Assembly: GCF_034702125.1 (NCBI RefSeq)
Contig: NC_085875.1
Location: 50,736,007-50,800,006 of the forward strand
Direction of reading: 5' to 3'
DNA: 64,000 nt
Source of the DNA: Engraulis encrasicolus
Lineage: Eukaryota; Chordata; Actinopteri; Clupeiformes; Engraulidae
A program made the position numbers and the translations under genes. Below the pieces are notes generated by a model that did not search any database, was not told where the DNA came from, and saw only the letters and a program-made list of their open reading frames with translations. The first letter of the stretch is position 1. Each line of letters opens with the position of its first letter. Below are positions 11,425 to 21,940 of this stretch, piece after piece.

Positions 11425-12510
11425 TTTATCCACCACTTTGCCGATATGTGAGCCCACTCACATGCATTCTAATGATGCACCCACATTCTACACACATTCT
11501 ATATTGTAAGCCTATATAGGCCTACAGTACCTGTAGATATAGACATACAGTGCACAGCAATACTGAATACAACCCTTTTGAAAAGTAACATTTTGAACAA
11601 TATTCCAATAAACACAAGCGATATTTCCACGCATAGACCATGTTTAATACTATTAGGTGAACGTACAACATAAAGTTTTATAATATGACTTATATAGGCC
11701 TATTACATGTTTTTGGTTTAGGGCAAATCAGGGTGGTTCAGAAATTAGAACACCCCAATGCAAGTCACAGAGGAAAGCTATATTGTAGTAATTCAGCAAT
11801 TATTCAATCAGTCTCAGAAGAGTTTAAGGACTCATTGCACAGTTTCCTATCAAACTTTCATTTCCTGCTGTCAGCAATGACACCACATGGAGGAGAAAGG
11901 ACATACGGCCTAACACAGAAAAAGAAAACTCTTTAAACCAGAAAGGTCAACGCTATTAGAAGACCATCAAAGCTTTACTTATCAGTCAAAATTGTATCGA
12001 CTGTATTCCACAACTTTAGGACAGATGGCTCTGCAACCATCTCAAGGTCCAGACGGGCTAACAGACCACCTTGGCAGGAGCATCTTTTGATGAGAATGGT
12101 TATACAGTAGGAAGTTGTTATGCAAGTTCACTGCAGTTATCTAACGAAAAAGAAATTGAACCTGGGCTGATTGTTTCCCATAAAACAATTTGCAGCACAT
12201 GGCAAGCAATGGCATATGTGTGTGCAACCCACAAAAGAACCCTCTCCTACAACCTAGTCACAAAAAATCCCGCCAAGAGTTTGCCAGGCTTAATTCCGAC
12301 AAAAATGGAGGTTAATGGGACTCTATACTCTTAACATAAGCTTCACATGTATTGAAGTTGAATTAAACTTACTGTAAGCACATTTGGCATATAACTGTTT
12401 ATTGAAATATTGTTCAAAATGTTTATTTCCAAAAGGGGTGTACTCATTATTTCTGCGCTACACAAGACAAGATGTTTAGCTTGGAATAAGATGGAATAAT
12501 CAGCAATCAA
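11425..12510. other. Intergenic, unassigned repeats
   Basis: No recognisable gene. The part from about 12220 (TCACAAAAAA...CCCGCCAAGAG) recurs diverged at 12590, 23060 and 55150, so it belongs to the duplicated promoter-proximal DNA of the PYD loci. The two short plus-strand frames here show no domain. Confidence 0.5.
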
Positions 12511-12518
12511 ATTCTTAC

Positions 12519-12620
12519 CTAATCTTTAGTTTTCCTGTGAGTTTGTGTGCCTTTCTGTGAGCAACGTTAATGTCTGTCTGTGTGCTCCAAGAACCCTCTC
12601 CCACAGCCCAGTCACAAAAA
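12519..12620 (-). promoter_or_regulatory. Putative 5' non-coding exon upstream of gene F
   Basis: Minus-strand sequence ending AG|GTAAGA at 12519, homologous to donor-bearing sequences upstream of D, E, B and A. A second near-copy ends at about 12869. Assignment to gene F, 9 kb away, is inferred from order only. Confidence 0.35.
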
Positions 12621-12989
12621 AGCCCGCCAAGAGTTTGCCAGGCCTCATTCTGTCAAAAATGAAGGCTTTTGGGGCTCTATACTCTTAACATAAGCTTCAC
12701 ATATGTTGTATTAAACAACTTACTGTAAGTACATTTTGCAAAAGACTTTTTATTTGAACTTGAAATATTGCTCAAAATTTTACTTTACAAAAGTTGTGCG
12801 CTCACTATTGCTGTGCACTGTAGAAGACAAGATGGTTAGCTTATGGAATAATAAATGAAATTCTTACCTTACCTTTAGTTTTCCTGTGAGTTTGTTTGTC
12901 TTTCTGTGAACAACACCAATGTCTGCCTGTGTGCTCTAGTCAAGGAGGTTTTACACCACTCTTGGTAAGGTGTGGTTCAGATTATGTTA

Positions 12990-12997
12990 TGACGTCA
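12990..12997. promoter_or_regulatory. CRE-like palindrome TGACGTCA
   Basis: Perfect CRE palindrome about 120 bp upstream (minus-strand sense) of the second exon-1-like copy. The same site is at 23655-23662 and 55537-55544 in the same context. Confidence 0.4.
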
Positions 12998-13389
12998 CCT
13001 AAATGAAGATGAAACAGCCCTCTCAGTTGTGCACTGTAGGCATCAGGACTGCCAGAACAATAGAGAGATTAAGAGAACATTAAGAGACAGATATCTAACA
13101 TTAAAAACAAAAAAGGTACATGGCCAAGTTAGGTAGGCCCTATGATTAGAAAAATCAGTGTCTGTGGAGTAAGATACATGCATGCAAGGTGTGTCCTCTT
13201 TGAAGAAGGCACACAATAAAACGAGTTAGTGCAGTAAAAAAAAAAAACACGGTAGGCAAGGTGTGGCCTCTTTTTTAAAAACTTGTGTTGATTTTGGATT
13301 TTGAAATGAAATGTCACAGCCGCCACAAAGCAAAACTGGTTATGTTGCATTACTACATATATTAGTATATGTATATTATGAAGTTTGGT

Positions 13390-13392
<3 letters not shown>

Positions 13393-13482
<90 letters not shown>
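13393..13482. repeat. (GA)n microsatellite
   Basis: AG tract with one CAG interruption and an AAAG near the end, following a TTTGGTTTC sequence shared with 24620 and 56300. Confidence 0.95.
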
Positions 13483-13483
<1 letters not shown>

Positions 13484-13538
13484 TATTTTTGTGAATATCT
13501 GCATTTGTGAATCAGCAGGGCTGGTGAAGGGTTACCTG

Positions 13539-13738
13539 TTACCTATTCACTTCATGCCTTGTGGCACATAAGGCCTTCACAGAGCACTTCCACTTCTCCC
13601 GGTCAGCTGCCGCAGTCCTCGCTTCAGCCCATGATGTCCATCCTAGTTCTTTTCTTTCTTTCTCCACAGTACGTCTCCAGGTGGTCTTCGGTCTTCCTTT
13701 TCTTCTTTTCCCTTCTGGTGCCCAGGTCATTGCTATAT
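13539..13738 (-). pseudogene. LINE reverse-transcriptase ORF, C-terminal fragment
   Basis: The minus-strand frame reads EGKRRKGRPKTTWRRTVE and ends DREKWKCSVKALC. This pattern is typical of the C-terminal end of ORF2 proteins of non-LTR retrotransposons. Only about 65 residues are present, so it is a 5'-truncated copy. The upstream part of the frame is threonine/histidine-rich TG-repeat translation and not protein. Clade not assigned. Confidence 0.6.
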
Positions 13739-13739
13739 T

Positions 13740-14319
13740 GCAGTCATTGTTGTGAGTAGTGTTAGGACGGACTTTTTTTGACAGCTGAGTTTGATGAGTT
13801 TGATGAGTGTAGGAAGATGTTTTATGAGTGTATGATGTAGTGTGACAGGTTAGGCCAGGTGTGTGTGTGTGTGCATCAGTAGATGTCAAGTCTACATGAT
13901 GTGTAGATGACAAGTGAAGTTATGGTATGTGTGTAGTGTTTCAGTTGGTCAAAGAGGAAACGTTGTGTCAACTTGTAGATGTCAAGTATTCATGATATGT
14001 AGATGTCAAGTGAAGTTATGGTGTGTGTTGTGTTTCTGTTGGTCAAAGAGGAAACGGTATGTCAACTGTGTAAGTAATTAATCAGATGAGTGTAAGTGTG
14101 TTGTGTGTGAGCGCATCTGTTGTGTGAATGCAGTTGCTGCGTCTGTACGATGTGAATCGGTGAAGAGTCCAGCGATTCTGTGGGCCAAAGAGGCCTACAC
14201 GGTGTATTCCATTCACTGGTGGGTGGAGTTTAGGGCCTACATGTGTGAGGGGGTGTGAGTGTGTGTGTGTGTTAGAGTGTGTGGTGATATTGTTTGTTGT
14301 TGTTTTTAGCAGGGCCTTT
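13740..14319. other. TG-rich low-complexity DNA
   Basis: GTGTGTG and GATGTCAAGT words recur (for example AGATGTCAAG...CATGAT...TGTAGATG twice around 13880-14030). No gene is seen. It runs into the assembly gap. Confidence 0.6.
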
Positions 14320-14419
14320 NNNNNNNNNNNNNNNNNNNNNNNNNNNNNNNNNNNNNNNNNNNNNNNNNNNNNNNNNNNNNNNNNNNNNNNNNNNNNNNNN
14401 NNNNNNNNNNNNNNNNNNN
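14320..14419. other. Assembly gap (100 N)
   Basis: Exactly 100 N. The sequence right of it matches 43432 onward, so the gap sits at or near the edge of the segmental duplication. Confidence 1.
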
Positions 14420-14658
14420 TTGATTATACATTCACCCTGGTAGAGTAAGATTTGATTGTTCTAGTGTTCCCTCATGGAGTAAGATTCTATTGTTTCAACA
14501 GTATTCATCCTCATGGAGTGAGATTCTATTGTTCTACAGTGTTCCTTTCATAATCATAATAATATTTTTTTTTAGCGCCTTTCAAGATACCCAAGGTCAC
14601 TTTACAATTAAAACAGATAGAAAACAGTAGAGAAAGCTAATGATCATCTGCTCTTACA

Positions 14659-14978
14659 GCAGTGGTTCCCAACCTATTTTGGCATTGGACCCCATTTTGA
14701 CATCTCAAATTTCTGGGGACCCCATACCCATTTTTTCACAATAACCATTAAAACATGACTAAGCTACATATGTTGTAGGGTATTAAACATACAGATATTT
14801 ATGGCAGTCTAAGACTGCTAATGGTGTTACAAAGAGAATATTGAATATTTATGTTATATTAATTAGTAACATTTCTCAATCTTCTTTTTTTCACATACTT
14901 TCAGACACTTCAGACGACCCCATTTGAATTCCAGGGGACCCCAAATGGGATCCCGACCGCAGTGTTGAAACACACTGT
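14659..14978. mobile_element. hAT-type MITE
   Basis: Termini GCAGTGGTTCCCAACC and GTTGAAACACACTGT, with an 8-bp direct repeat CTCTTACA on both sides (14651-14658 and 14979-14986). Homologous copies lie at about 36987 and 43706. Confidence 0.75.
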
Positions 14979-15343
14979 CTCTTACAGTGTTCACCCTCAT
15001 GAAGGAACATTCTGTTGTAGTCTTGCGCCCTCTTTTGGTCTGATTGCCACATTGCATGCGTACGATAACTGGCATCAAAACAGTACATGTGTGCTGCACG
15101 TCAAATTAACCCCAATAAACCCCAACAGAGGGATAAATTTAAGGTCTTGCATAAGGTCGAGTTATGAAATAATGTTCTATTGGCCAGGTCACCTCTACCC
15201 CCACCCAAAGCAATCCTTTCCTCCCTTCATGACTGAAGTGTCCTAGAGCAAGGCACCTATTGCCACTTTAAGGCTGCCACATCACATGCTGTATCACATT
15301 GTATTGTAGCGGAAACAAACTGTTATCAATTTGTACACCATAA

Positions 15344-15875
15344 AGGGCGGGTTATGCTTTTTTCAGCCTGATGCAGGCAGTCAACGCAGTTTGTTTTTAT
15401 TTTTGCTCCATTCTAGGTCTGCGCTGTCCGTATCCGTTGCAACGGTAGGGGCAGTGAGATGATTGTGCAAACTGCCTTCAATACAAGGACTAAACTAGTT
15501 GTTTTGTAGCTACACAGACTCGACGACAATGAAAATTAAACATTTAATATTTATGTCACGTGCATTTTTGATCGCACTAGCAGCCACCGTGGTAGTTTGG
15601 AACTAAGAAGTGCTCATTTGTCGAGAATAGGTCGCATGAAGCTGAATGTGTCCTCGGAAACACTGTTTAACTGTCCCGAAGTAGCTTTTTGTTCTCGAGG
15701 ACAGAGTAGGCTGGTCGAGAGGACCAATCACAGCTCCTGCTGCTGTTAACTGCGTCACTGCAGTCACATTTTCAGGGGTGCACACCCAGTCACTGCGGAG
15801 AGGGGGGGGGGGGATAACTGCGTGGCTGTCTGCATCACGACGCAGTGAAGTTGGTTTCGGAGCATAAAACACCCT
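15344..15875. mobile_element. Harbinger-like element in the 3' flank of gene E
   Basis: Termini AGGGCGGGTTATGCT and (inverted) AGGGTGTTTTATGCT, flanked by TAA on both sides. The matching position in the gene B copy (45036-45038) is an uninterrupted ACACCATAAGTCACAC, an empty site with a single TAA. The three-base TAA target suits PIF/Harbinger. Confidence 0.7.
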
Positions 15876-15984
15876 TAAGTCACACTAAAATGGTACCTCC
15901 TACACATAAACATCCTTGCAACACAATGATACTCTGTAAGTATGAAAAAGGTCATGCCAAACAGAGTTTTACTGAGAAAACTGT

Positions 15985-15990
15985 TTTATT
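15985..15990 (-). promoter_or_regulatory. Candidate poly(A) signal of gene E
   Basis: AATAAA on the minus strand about 100 bases after the stop codon. Conserved at 45144-45149 in gene B. Confidence 0.55.
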
Positions 15991-16089
15991 AACATGACAT
16001 GTAGTATCATTTCAGACCCTCCAAATCCTCGGATATAGAAATGTACAGCTGACAGTATGTTTATAAAATACACTGCCGTGTGTGTCTTG

Positions 16090-16595
16090 CTACTTTCTCT
16101 TTGTGGATTTGGGCCCCTTTGGCTTCTTGGCTGCAGCTTTCTTGGGTTTTTTGGGTGCTGCAGCTTTCTTCGGTTTTTTGGGTGCTGCAACCTTCTTGGG
16201 CTTTTTGGGTGCTGCAACCTTCTTGGGCTTTTTGGGTGCTGCAACCTTCTTGGTTTTTTTGGGTGCTGCAGCCTTCTTGGGTTTTTTGGGTGTATGATTC
16301 TTGGGCTGTTTGGGTGCTGCAGGGTTTTTCACTTTTGCTTTTTTGGGCTTGTTGGTTATTGCGGTATTCAGTGCTGGTACCATCTTGGGCTTCTTGGCTG
16401 CTGCAGTCTTAGGTGCTGCTGTCTTGGGTTTCTTTGGTGCTGCTGCCATCTTCGGCTGGTTGGCTGTTGCAGTCTGCCAACTGCAGCCTGGCACTGGTGT
16501 CTCCATGGGTTGGTTGGCAGCCTTCTTAGGCTTCTTGGCTTTAGATGGCTTCTCCTCTGATGCCGCTCTGGATCGCTTGGTACCACACTTTGTAC
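16090..16595 (-). CDS. Gene E exon 3: Lys/Pro/Ala-rich tail
   Basis: Begins after ACGAAG|GT and reads TKCGTKRS, then KPSKAKKPKKAANQP, then repeated APKKPKK blocks. Stop TAG at 16092-16090. The repeats are about 27 bp in DNA. Confidence 0.8.
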
Positions 16596-19350
16596 CTTCG
16601 TAAATGACACACAAAAATAAATGGGTAACACTTTATAATAAGGCCCTTCTAATAAGCATTTATAATCACTAGTAAGCAGGTAGTAATACCCTCACAAGTG
16701 CCCAATAACATGCTTATTAACTGTGTTAACATCTTATAAGCTGCTTATTATGTGTTTATAGTGGTTTATTCTTTAAGTCTTATTATTTACATCGGTACAC
16801 ATATCCATCTTGATATGCTGTCTAATAGAAGATATGGAGGCGTCACGAAAAAAACTACATTTTCAAGATGGCTGCCATGTGTACCGATTTTCATGCTTTT
16901 ACTTAAATAAAGTTACTCATCAGATGTTAACAACGTTAATAAGCATGTTAACAAAGTTAATAAGCATGTTATTGGGCACTTGTAAGGGTATTACTACCTG
17001 CTTACTAGTGACTATATACGCTTATTAGAAGAACCTTTATTATAAAGCGTGACCTATTTCATGAAGCTAAAGGATAATAGAGCTATGCATAGTTATAGAC
17101 AAAGCATAATGTGCTTATAAAGAATTTACCTTTAGGTTTTTCATATGACCACTGGGGGGGAGCATTGAGGATGTTGTTGTTGTTTATCACAGTAGATGGA
17201 CGACTCCATGCTCCAGAAGGAACCTGAGGCGCTGTGTTTATTACCACTGACTGGGTCTGGGACTGGGTCTGGATCTGGTTTTTGTTTTGATTCTGAGGCT
17301 GAGACTGGTTCGGGGACTGATTCTGGGTCTGGTTGATGGTCTGGCTCTGGGGCTCAGTCTGACTCTTGCTCTGGCTCTGGGGCTGAGAATGAGGCTGGAT
17401 GTGAGGCTGACCGTTCACAGTTACTAGAGGGAAGATGATATCGAGAAGAAAACATTTTACATTTTAGAGCAGGGGTGATCCCCCCTAGCCCACGTAATTT
17501 TAATGCAAAGTTATATTTTCAGGGGACCTAGTGAAGGTGGAGTCTGCTGTAAAGGTGGCTGCCTTAAGTATACTGTAGGCCAAAAATGTAGGGGGAAATC
17601 CTGGTTTGTGTTCATAGTATGGCCCTTGGAGGACTTTATAAAATTTCAAGTGGCTCCTGGAATGATAAAGGGTCCCCACTATAGGCAAATCTTGTAAACA
17701 CATTTGTGCGCAATGCTGCGCATGCGCCAAAAATGCTGTGTGGCAAAAAGAGCTGAGATAAGAGCATTCTCTATTCGGGAGTAATGCGAAATCCCTGGCA
17801 TGGAACCTCAAATTTTGACTGAAACTCAGCCAGAAATAGGCCTACCACATGACGTGTTATACAACATATTAGTTAGAGTGGGTTGTTGTCTCAATTTATT
17901 TCGCTAATTGAAGATTTGGCCAGGTATGAAATGTGCTTAAAAACAGTGTGTCTTTATCCACTATGTTCAGACAACGAGACATTGCATCAACTGAAACATA
18001 ACAGTTTTGATTCCGAAAGTTAGCTGTGTAGTTGGTCACATATAAATACACAGTATAATAGTTTTTCATGTCACAAAAGCACCCTGATAAGCCTCATGAC
18101 TCATAAAGAACTGTGCAATGAAATCTAGTTCCACATAACACCCGTGATAAGGCTATTATTATCTACATTACCGTTACCAGCTGCAAACCCAAACATCGCA
18201 ATTTGCTAAGCTGATTTTCATTTTATTGTATAGCTGTTTGCATACCGATGGCACACCAAAATGTGATTTGTGCAATACAACCGTATATCGGGCCATTCCT
18301 GAATTACTTACTAGAAAAACAGAAAAAAATCAACTGTAAGCCTCGTGGTGCCATTACGAATAGCCTCGTTTCTCGTGGTTGGGTGACGAAAGGGGGAATT
18401 GACAATTGGGGTAGTTTGGTTCTGGGAGGAAGAATAATGCGGACGGACGTCAACAATCAAGCGTGAGTGAAGGCTTACAGTTGATTTTTTCGCGAGACTG
18501 GGCTCTGCAATATCAGTAACGTGGACAAAATACCTGAAGGGAAAACGTGCAGAGCACAATGCTGCATAGCTCTGGGAAACTAGCTATTTTGTCGGTGTAT
18601 TCCACTTGTCATAAAAGCGAGCTGTTACACCAAACTGATGAACAGTTTAGGCTACTAGGTCTTTACTTTGTAGTGTTGACGTGATGCACCGTGAGTGTGT
18701 ATGCAACTCAGAGCCAGCTAGGTTTCTGATGGCTACGAGTCTTTCCCCCATGATATTTCAGATGTTTTAAAAATAGAATGGAGATAATAATTATACCGGG
18801 TGTGATGTGGAACTAGATTTCATTGCACAGTTCTTTAATAAGTCATGAGGCTTACCTTCTGGGGTTGTTTGTAGTGTATTCCCAACACAAGGTGAAGTGA
18901 CCAAGCTCTGTCTTGCCACACAGAAGCTGAGAAATGTAAACAGTGACGTCACGCACAGATTCCCTTAGCCTTCTAGGTATCAAATACAGAGTTATTTTGG
19001 GGGCATTTACAATGAAAGGATTTCCATTATTTTGGTTAATGCTACTGCTAGTGGTTTACTTAGGCTACTTGTTATGACTAAGAAGGAAATAATTAAGGCT
19101 GCTGACTCAATGAAAATTAAATGGGTGAGGCCACAACATTGCAAGCTATCCCTGTCAGCTTTGCATTGCATAGCAACCATACAATCTGTTAGTTTGTACA
19201 AACAATAATACATATATATTACATTACAATAACATTGGTGTTTTTAACTAGTTAAAACAAAATCATACTAATGATACTTGCTGGCACAGTCATTCACCAC
19301 CACGACCATGAGATACCTCTTTGAAGAGGCCCGGGACACCCACTAACTCC

Positions 19351-19432
<82 letters not shown>

Positions 19433-19768
19433 AGGATACAAAAGATTAAATGAATCAGTTTATCTCATGTTACTTTAAAACACATAGGGGCCTACAGTAT
19501 ACTTACATCTTTTCAGACCATTCTCCAAACGCTCGGCCAATTCACTGTGCTTTATCTTCTTTAGGATGTCCAGCATAGTGGTTCCAGCATCTGACTTGAA
19601 GTGCTTCTGCATCAACTTAACAGTCTCAGTTATGTCAGCCTGCTCCAATTTTCCCCACGAGATTATTTTCAGGTCATCCAGACAGTGTCTGAAGCGCTTG
19701 AAGTCATCATTGGAGAGGTGATCCAGAGTTTCTCTCAGCAATTCAGGGATTCCATCCTCAGCATCCAT
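16090..19768 (-). CDS. Gene E: PYD + Q/N/S-rich + Lys/Pro/Ala-rich protein (3 exons)
   Basis: Exons 19768-19507 (262 nt), 17423-17130 (294 nt) and 16595-16090 (506 nt) give 353 residues, with phase-1 junctions and consensus splice sites (T|GTAAGT, CTCTAG|TA, AAAG|GTAAAT, ACGAAG|GT). Residues 1-87 are a pyrin domain (LLRETLDHLSNDDFKRF, ISWGKLEQA). Residues 88-185 are a prion-like Gln/Asn/Ser tract followed by VPSGAW and an Asn run. Residues 186-353 are a very basic tail built of AAPKKPKK-type repeats and end STKRK. No CARD, NACHT or HIN is present. By family the PYD should nucleate or join ASC-type filaments. The H1-like tail suggests nucleic-acid or chromatin binding and nuclear targeting, which is inference. 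Only this copy of the architecture and the distant gene F are intact here. A (GA)n tract and a MITE occupy the introns. Confidence 0.8.
16622..17053. mobile_element. MITE in gene E intron 2
   Basis: Inverted termini GGGTAACACTTTATAATAAGG and CCTTTATTATAAAGC...GACC, with further internal inverted repeats (AAGCATGTTAA, GCCCAATAACATGC). The homologous intron of gene B (51480-51600) lacks it. Confidence 0.65.
17130..17423 (-). CDS. Gene E exon 2: Q/N/S-rich tract
   Basis: 294 nt, phase 1 at both ends, so it can be included or skipped without changing frame. It encodes NGQPHIQPHSQPQSQSKSQ and then further Gln/Ser/Asn. The gene B counterpart is 300 nt (51605-51904). Confidence 0.75.
17430..19350. 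other. Gene E intron 1 (most of it)
   Basis: About 1.9 kb with no domain-bearing frame. The first ~270 bases match the gene B intron (GGGGACCTAGTGAAGGTGG region). A TGCGCAATGCTGCGCATGCGC inverted piece lies near 17708. The pair GGAACTAGATTTCATTGCACAGTTC / its inverse near 18110 and 18810 suggests an inserted element of roughly 700 bp. Confidence 0.5.
19353..19428. repeat. (GA)n microsatellite in gene E intron 1
   Basis: Follows ACCCACTAACTCCAT, as in gene B at 52275, where the tract is much longer. Confidence 0.95.
19507..19768 (-). CDS. Gene E exon 1 (coding): pyrin domain
   Basis: ATG at 19768-19766, donor T|GTAAGT. The upstream CATCTGTAG|GCCT is a likely acceptor for a 5' UTR intron and is shared by A, B and C. 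By eye about 75 of 89 residues match the gene C (ASC-like) PYD. Confidence 0.8.
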
Positions 19769-20077
19769 TGTACATAGGCCTACAGATGATATGGTGGTGA
19801 GTTGGTGAATTGGTCATTTGTTATCAGTCCACACAAAACATGAAGGTTCTAGGGCTTAAGTAGCATAAGACATTATGACTTGATTACAACAAAATATACA
19901 CATAGATTCGTAAGAAAAGGAACACATTCATACATTCAGCACACAACACACCTTTAGCTCTTTTAGTCTGCCAACCTGGTGGGGCACACTGAATCTGTTA
20001 TAATCAAGTACAGTAGGCTACATCCAGGAAGTGACAGATAGGAATATCTTTATAAATGCCCCTGGCTCATCAGGAAC

Positions 20078-20168
20078 TAGCCTCGCGCACCGTCCTACGT
20101 ACTTCCGCAAAGAGACTTGGCTCCGCACTACGACATGAAATGGTGGTATTATGGGATGGTCAGGACCA
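20078..20168. mobile_element. ~90-bp mobile element with 14-bp target duplication
   Basis: Sequence TAGCCTCGCGCACC ... GGGATGGTCAGGACCA, flanked by GGCTCATCAGGAAC and GGCTAATCAGGAAC (one mismatch). The same site is occupied in B, C and D, so that insertion predates the duplication. Confidence 0.7.
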
Positions 20169-20179
20169 GGCTAATCAGG

Positions 20180-20642
20180 AACCCTGCTTAACTGAAGTTC
20201 CTATATTGCTGAAGACCAATAATTTCAGAACAAAAGAAAATGTACTCTGGGTAGTACAGTACTTCTGGAGTTTTACACTCCGGGGCAACCATAACTGAAC
20301 ACTGCATAACAATAAAAAAGAGAAATCAGTTGCTGCGCAGATGTGTTCTTTTGTGAACTAATTTATTATTTTACAGGTGCATAATGACTGACGCTTTGAC
20401 ACCACATACTGTACGTCTTCATCAGAGTATGTGGAGAATAATAATTTGTACCAATACTTTGAAACAACAATTCGGTTTATCCTCATGTCTTGCACACCAG
20501 GACTCAGCAGAGTTTACATAACTGAAGTCGACTCATGCGACCCAGTAATAATGCACTCACATTCTAAAGTACACATTTTATTATATATATTTTATTATAT
20601 ATATAGATAGATAGAAGAGATGGTTGGATGATAATCTTATGG
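20180..20642. other. Upstream flank of gene E, no gene
   Basis: Conserved intergenic block (CATAATGACT(G/T)ACGCTTTGACACCACATA) found also upstream of B, C and D. It ends in a short TATA-rich/GATAGA tract before the hAT insertion. Confidence 0.6.
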
Positions 20643-21049
20643 CAGTGTTTCCCAAACTAGGTTACGCGTACCCCTAGGGGAACGCGACGTCATTGCAAGG
20701 GGTACGGGAGAAGATTTGGAATTTAAAGGAAAAAAATGCAGGAAGAAAAAAAACAAATGGCAAAGAGTAGTGACAACGTAGGCCTAATATAATAATAATA
20801 AAAAAGTAACCTAGCAATCAGTCCCAGCATTTTGCTATGCATGTACACAGTTGTAGGTGAGGGGAAAAACTAATAAATGCGAATGTAGGAAACGCCATGT
20901 TCTCATCGCGCGTCTGCTCGCATGGTCATAGGAGGGAAAATGTAGGCCTAGTCTTGCATAACCAACAGGCCTACATTTTTTAAAAATGTGCTAGGCCTAC
21001 ATAAATATATAATTAACACTTCATGACAGTCATCTACATTACGCCAAGT

Positions 21050-21175
21050 ATAGGGCTCCTGCACAGTATTTTATACAGTGCTCATTCAACACTTAAAGAG
21101 TTGATTTGGGATCATTTGGACTTAAATTAACTCTTTAAGTGTTGAATTAACACCACAACATTTACTGTGTGCAAC
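21050..21175. mobile_element. Small palindromic MITE nested in the hAT element
   Basis: Inverted halves CAACACTTAAAGAGTT and AACTCTTTAAGTGTTG, with outer ACAGTATT / AACATTTACTGTGT pieces. Confidence 0.55.
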
Positions 21176-21178
21176 AAG

Positions 21179-21940
21179 AGGGGCCTCATTTATCAATCGT
21201 TCTTAGGCACAGATCTGGTAGCCTCGCGAGCCATCCTACGTACTTCCGCCAAAGGATTGGCTTCACTACTGAAATGAAATGGTAGTATTATGGGATGGTC
21301 AGGACCAGGCACAGATCTGGGTGCGTGCGTGCGATAATTCCTGAGCAAAGTGTGGAATTTATGAACATGTACTTGAACGTAGAAAGGTGCCTAAATCTAC
21401 GCACACCTCAGACCATGCGTGCGAGTGGAAGACACATGAAATTGCAAATAATATTGACCCTGCAAGGTGCAGTTTGCTTTGAGTGGCAATTGAGTATGAT
21501 AGTGTGCTATTTTACAGTGCTTTCGTCCATGTGTATCTCATTCTTTTACTTATTTTGATACACTGTCCTCCTCCTGTCGAAAGCACCTCCACTTCTGCCG
21601 CGGAAATGTTTCTATCTCTATTTCTTCCCGCCAGCGCTTCATGTAGCGCGTGTGTTCATGTGTGTCCAAACAGGGTGACGCATTCAAATTAACATGGCAT
21701 TTGAATGTGTTTTAATACCATGTATGGTTAATTGAAGGCGTTTCGGGATGCAAATTATCCCGAATGCGCGCGTGCACAGTGATTTGGAAGGTTTGGGATT
21801 TATCATGGAGAGGTGTGCGTAGGAGCAGCCAACGCACGTTTGATAAATCCCGATTTTTCTGTACTTGCGACCATTCTATATTTCACTCATAGGACACGAT
21901 TTAGAATGCATTCTACGAACTGATGATAAATGAGGCCCCT
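21179..21940. mobile_element. MITE with AGGGGCCTCATTTATCA termini, nested in the hAT element
   Basis: Terminal inverted repeats AGGGGCCTCATTTATCA / TGATAAATGAGGCCCCT bound 762 bp. Further subterminal GATTTATCA and TTTGATAAATC words are present. No coding frame. Confidence 0.7.
21219..21306. mobile_element. Independent insertion of the ~90-bp element
   Basis: Same body as 20078-20168 but flanked by a different perfect 14-bp duplication, AGGCACAGATCTGG (21205-21218 and 21307-21320). This shows the short element is mobile. Confidence 0.8.

Noticed and set aside
16057..16603. Plus-strand Gly/Phe/Leu-rich frames over gene E exon 3, and similar at 51019-51464
   Set aside because: Antisense shadows of the lysine-rich exons; the minus strand has splice sites and a conserved stop.
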